Shown here: in pieces, positions 60,150-64,000 of the stretch
Layout: each line of letters starts with the position of its first letter
Position numbering within the stretch: position 1 is the first letter of the stretch
DNA from: Iris pallida
Taxonomy: Eukaryota > Streptophyta > Magnoliopsida > Asparagales > Iridaceae
Reading direction: 5' to 3'
Assembly (NCBI GenBank): GCA_029216955.1
Contig: JANAVB010015600.1
Coordinates: 33,473,734-33,537,733, forward strand
DNA length: 64,000 nucleotides
Translations under genes and position numbers: made by a program
Notes under the pieces: generated by a model
Seen by the model: only the letters and a program-made list of their open reading frames with translations
Database searches by the model: none
What the model was told of the DNA's origin: nothing

Positions 60150-61510
60150 AACATGGAGTTGCTGAGCCGCATGAGTATTTTTGTAGCTCTGAGCCGCATG
60201 AGCATTAATTAATTGCATGACCCTTTTATTTTAGTTGCTTGTAAGCTTGCATGCATTTGCATACAACTTGCTTGAGCCGCATGGCCGTTAAAATATTTGC
60301 TGGCCACGTGCAAGTGTTTATTTGCTGGGCCGCATGAGCATTTATTAATGTGGCCGCATAGCCTTTTTATTTAATTGCATGCCTTTATCATTTATTAGCA
60401 TGGCCAATCAAATGTTGGCCGCATGAAAACATTTCCTGTCTGCATATGGCTATTGGCCATTTCCTAGCCGCATATGCTCCTCCTCCATTTAAAAGCTTAG
60501 CCGCATATGGCTATTAATATAATGTTTGGCCGCATGGCCTATGCAAGCAGTAGCTTGCATGTCTATATATGTTGGCCGCATGCATTAGCATTTACAAGCA
60601 TCAGCAAATGCTTAAGTGCTTGCATGCATATGCATTAGTTAGCTTGCATGCATTAATTATTAGCTTGGCATGCTTTTTAGCTTGCATGCTTATTAGCTTG
60701 GCAATTGCTTGCATGGAATAGCTTGCATGCATATAGGCCATTAGAAATTAGCTAATGCATTTAGCATTATTTGTATGAACTCAGCATTAGCATTAGGTAG
60801 CCGCATAGGCCTTCTGAATTAATTGGCGCATGGCCGCATGCTTATATATAAATTGTGGCCGCATGGATTAAGTTGTGGCCGCATGGATTGCTTTAAGTAG
60901 TTGGCCACATGGCCAAGTACATTATTGGCCGCATATGGCCAATGGCCTTTTATTCAACACGCTTTAATATTTGCCTTGGCCATTTAAAACAGTACTTAGC
61001 CGCATATGCATGCTTTGGCCATTAAGAATTGCTTTGGACATTAATAATTGCTTTGGCCATTCAATAATTTGTTAGCCGCATATGCATTGCTTGCTTGCAT
61101 GCATTGCAGGTAGCTTGCTTGAGCCGCATATGCATTGTTGCATGGCCTTGCATGAAATTGCTTGCATGAATATTTAATTTCTAGCCGCATGGCTTATATA
61201 TTGAGTATTTGCCTTATGGCCTCCACCTCATCCACTCTTGGCCGCATGGCCTATTTATTATTCTTGGCCGCATGCAGCAGAAGTGTGCTAGCCGCATATT
61301 GTATGGTGACAATATTTATTGGCTGGCCGCATGGCATACTTGCATTAATTACGGGTTCCACTATCTTTTATCTTATTTGTCTTTAAAATTATATTATTAT
61401 GATTAAATAATGTGTGATTCTAAATTGTTTCCCTAAACACGAATTGTTAGTGTAATAATTATAGTAACTTGCTGGCCGCATGTAATAATTTTCCTGAGCC
61501 GCATGAGTCC
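60150..61510 (+). repeat. GCCGCATG minisatellite in element H LTR
   Basis: More than 30 copies of GCCGCAT(G/A) are spread over 1.36 kb with irregular spacers rich in TTGCATGC, GGCCATT and TTAGC words. Several spacers also repeat GCTTGCATGCAT. It lies where G has ATGCGGCT units and F has GAGCGTATGCTGACC units. Confidence 0.8.
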
Positions 61511-62371
61511 TCTACGGCCCTTGCTCCTGCTAATATTTAATTACCACATGTATGCTTGAGCCATATTAATTGAAGTGTGTTCCCTGACACGATGGTGACC
61601 CGTTATGGTACACTTTGAAATGACATGATAGTGGCCCGTCGTGGCGCACTCCTGACAGTAAACTTGACATGATAACTTAACATGATAAACATGACATGAT
61701 AGTGGCCCGTCGTGGCGCACTCCTGACATAATAAATCTGACATGATATATCTCGATAGGCTGTTGCGACGGCTAGCTTGACATGACAAGATTGAATAACC
61801 TGGACACCGTGGACGATTGTGCTTGTACAAATGAACCCGTCTTGTCTTGCATCATGTCTAGGACAGGGATCCCTGAGTACCACGGTCAGGAGTACCTACC
61901 GAATTGTCAAAGGCTAATAACTAGAATAATCCAGTAGTCATGAAGAGATTTTTCAGCTATAGGCAATCCCGTTATCTGGGCGCCCCACTTAGGATCTGTA
62001 GCCTGCCGTCGAATAGGGCACATTTCTAGCACACTGTCATGTGTTGCACCCTCTAAGTCACCTAAGGGTACATGCGTTTCCTGGACGATGTACCCACTTG
62101 AATTCAACCCATAATTGCGTTCGGATAGCCTGGATGGTCTGCAGGGCTTGTGGCTGTAGAATAATCTCATTGCATCTTGCTAGTAACTAGGCCTGTGATA
62201 ACCCGAGTTAGTTAAAGTATCAAGCCGTACTTATTACTTGGCCGTGAGTGTTGGATGAGGCATAATCAGTCTAGTCTTGTCTTAATCCTGTACAAGATTA
62301 TTACATGTCCTGATTTCTAATATTATATTACCGATTAATGGTAGGAGAAACCAAGTTCTGTTCAGACGAAG

Positions 62372-62412
62372 GGTTACAACCCCGGTCCTTGTTTGGTTTA
62401 CGGGTTGTAACC
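62372..62412 (+). other. Conserved LTR stem-loop, element H
   Basis: GGTTACAACCC and GGGTTGTAACC are perfect 11-bp complementary arms around CGGTCCTTGTTTGGTTTAC. The loop is identical to that of element F although surrounding sequence differs. The position is about 700 bp before the LTR end. Confidence 0.75.
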
Positions 62413-63124
62413 TGGTTATCTGAATAGTTCCATGGTTATCTCATCGTATATCACCTGTCATACTTTTCCTTAATTACTGTCTTTTATTATGTAATTATAT
62501 TCTTGTGCTAATTGCTGGTTTTAGTTCCTAAGTGAAGCCTCCTTTGTGGCACTTGCTCTTTCCGGGGTCTGATCCAGCTGGTTTTGTATAGCCAGATTTC
62601 AGAGCAACTCCAGAGGATCTACCGACTTTCCAGCCCGATGGTGACCACCAGGCGTAACCAGGGCAACGAGTGGGTTATTTTTGGCTCTCCCACTCTATTA
62701 TAAAAATATTCTTTTGAGGCGTTTAGCCGACGAGCACATGTTAGCTCGATTATACCTTATTACTGTCTGCCTACGGGCTGTAGCGTGATTGACAGATCCT
62801 AAGGTTGATCATGTATGACTGAAACTCTTGCTAGTCCTCACATTTTGTAATGACTAGCTTCATGAACAGCTAAATATATAATATTTGGGACGCCTTACTA
62901 TTGTATATTTGGTGATCTTACATCTTGTAACTTTACTTACTTGATTGAGATTGAGACACTAGGCTTGTTCATGACCTTAAGAGACTGATGGATTGTAGTT
63001 AAACCCTCATATATCTAGACAACCGTGACCGTATGGTGAGATGGATTCTATTTCATTATACGTAGTTGGCTATGTTCGCCCCCGCTCTCCAGTATTCTGG
63101 TTCTAGGGCGTGACATGGTTTAAG

Positions 63125-63142
63125 TGGTGGCCCATGCAGGTC
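63125..63142 (+). other. Element H primer-binding site
   Basis: TGGTGGCCCATGCAGGTC lies nine bases (TGGTTTAAG) after the LTR end GTGACA. It matches F, G and D exactly. Confidence 0.7.
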
Positions 63143-63204
63143 TCATTCAGTACTCGCCCTTGATCTCTGCCCGTATCTTCTAATCCCTGAGATTCTCGAC
63201 CTGA

Positions 63205-64000
63205 TCACATGCTTGTATCGTTGATCTGTCTTGGTCCTTCCTTATTGTTTCCTATGTCGTCTTCTTCAGCGGCATTGTTCCTAGATCTGTCGATCAGCAA
63301 GGCGGAGCACCTCCCGTGAACCAGCAGCAACCTGGGGATCAAGCCCAGCATTCAGGAGTAGCCTCCAGAGTCATGCCTACTGGGGGTCAAGAGCCACCAG
63401 TTCAACCAGTCCAGCCTAGAAAGCCTGATGATAGCACTTTGGTAGGTCTCATCAGATCATTGTTAGCTTCTCAAGATCGCCGAGGTGATGCATTGTACCA
63501 GGCAGTACAAGATGCTCTGAACAGAGAAGGTCATCCAGGGAACAGTGCGGCCAACAGCTTTAAGCGCCTGAACCCTCCATTCTTCGATGGCAGCGAAGAT
63601 GCTATCGCTGCTGAAGCATGGCTTCAGGACACAGAAGTGATTCTATAAGCAGCCAGGACCCCAGAAGACGAGAAGGTGGCCGTGGTGCACCTGCAGTTTC
63701 TGGATCTTGCCCGCAGCTGGTGGGCGGCACAGGCCGTGGGATTAGTGGCCCCTATTTCATGGACAGTATTCAGAGAGAGATTTCAGACCAAGTATTTCGA
63801 TGCTGTAGCTCGGTATGATCTACAGACGAAGTTCACCAATCTGAAGCAGATGGGCAAGATGGTCGATGGATATGCGACCGAGTTCTCCAGGCTTAGTCGG
63901 TTTGCTCCCACCTTGGTGGCGACCGAGTTTGATAGAGCCCAGCGGTTTCGGCAGGGACTCCACCTAGAGATTTTGCTGGCGGTGGAGCAGTTTGAGCATC
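63205..64000 (+). pseudogene. gag: Element H gag, N-terminal part (one stop; runs off window)
   Basis: The frame is open from 63205 and encodes QQGGAPPVNQQQPGDQ, LNPPFFDGSEDAIAAEAWLQ, then a TAA at 63646-63648 where element G has GAA. It continues in the same frame with AARTPEDEKVAVVHLQFLDL, FRERFQTKYFDAVARYDLQT and YATEFSRLSRFAPTLVATEF to the window edge. The ATG used by F (44187/44208) has no in-frame counterpart here; the first in-frame ATG is at 63373, inside the conserved region. Start loss plus the stop suggest an inactive copy. Confidence 0.85.

Larger units (their letters stand above)
59525..63115 (+). repeat. Element H 5' LTR
   Basis: The 3,591-bp LTR has a possible TATA site (TTATAT, about 59709-59714), a (GA)n run at about 59779-59800 and the GCCGCATG minisatellite (60150-61510). 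Toward its end are sequences well conserved with F and G: the stem-loop (62372-62412) and a ~250-bp stretch from GAAGCCTCCTTTGTGGCACTT (about 62534) onward. Confidence 0.85.
59525..64000 (+). mobile_element. Element H: 5' part of a Ty3/gypsy retrotransposon (F/G-like)
   Basis: H consists of a 3.59-kb 5' LTR, the 18-nt primer-binding site and the start of gag; the right window edge cuts it. The LTR start TATAATG corresponds to TGTAATG of element G with one changed base. The LTR end TAGGGCGTGACA matches F and G. H is close to F and G in gag but has its own minisatellite. Confidence 0.85.

Overview
The window is plant nuclear repeat DNA. I see no host gene, tRNA, rRNA or CRISPR array. The content is nested Ty3/gypsy LTR retrotransposons (mostly chromodomain-type, Tekay/Del-like), one CACTA (En/Spm) transposase relic and one insert that looks mitochondrial. 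A flowering plant with a large, repeat-rich genome fits best; I cannot name the species. Element letters below are my own.

Left part (1-29583). Element I (+) supplies the 3' half of a gag-pol with a 3' LTR from 2845. A CACTA transposase relic (-) is split in two pieces, 28236-27324 and 4863-4303. It was split by a 22.46-kb insertion (4864-27323) flanked by the 5-bp duplication GCCAC. That insertion (family A, -) is a tandem array LTR-interior-LTR-interior-LTR. Its LTRs are about 4.2-4.3 kb and its 2.56-kb interiors are non-coding, so it is a large non-autonomous (LARD-like) retrotransposon. The middle LTR holds a 3.0-kb solo LTR (S, 11828-14843, duplication CCCAG). The right-hand LTR holds a 1.5-kb insert (about 23396-24896) with a mitovirus-type RdRp fragment, a 260-bp direct repeat and a gypsy pol fragment, which I read as nuclear mitochondrial DNA.

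Right part (29584-64000). Element G (-) has a 3' LTR at 29584-32635, pol at 32798-36201 and gag split into about 36140-36323 and 57940-59130. A remnant of its 5' LTR ends at 59524. Element E (+, 36324-57939) sits in G's gag. E is a second coding-less element with 2.35-kb LTRs. E's second LTR was itself hit twice: by F (+, 41564-51663, an almost intact 10.1-kb chromodomain gypsy element, duplication CGGTC) and by D (-, 53166-57512, a family-A relative that starts at its primer-binding site and has no 5' LTR). Element H (+) starts at 59525 head-to-head with G's LTR remnant and runs off the window inside its gag.

Nesting gives a relative order: E is younger than G; F and D are younger than E; the array is younger than the CACTA relic; S and the mitochondrial insert are younger than the array. 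F, G and H share LTR ends, an unusual 18-nt primer-binding site and a conserved stem-loop in the LTR. The coding potential (gag, protease, RT, RNase H, integrase, chromodomain) in I, F, G and H could in principle have served the non-coding families A, D and E in trans, but every copy here is broken by stops or frameshifts.
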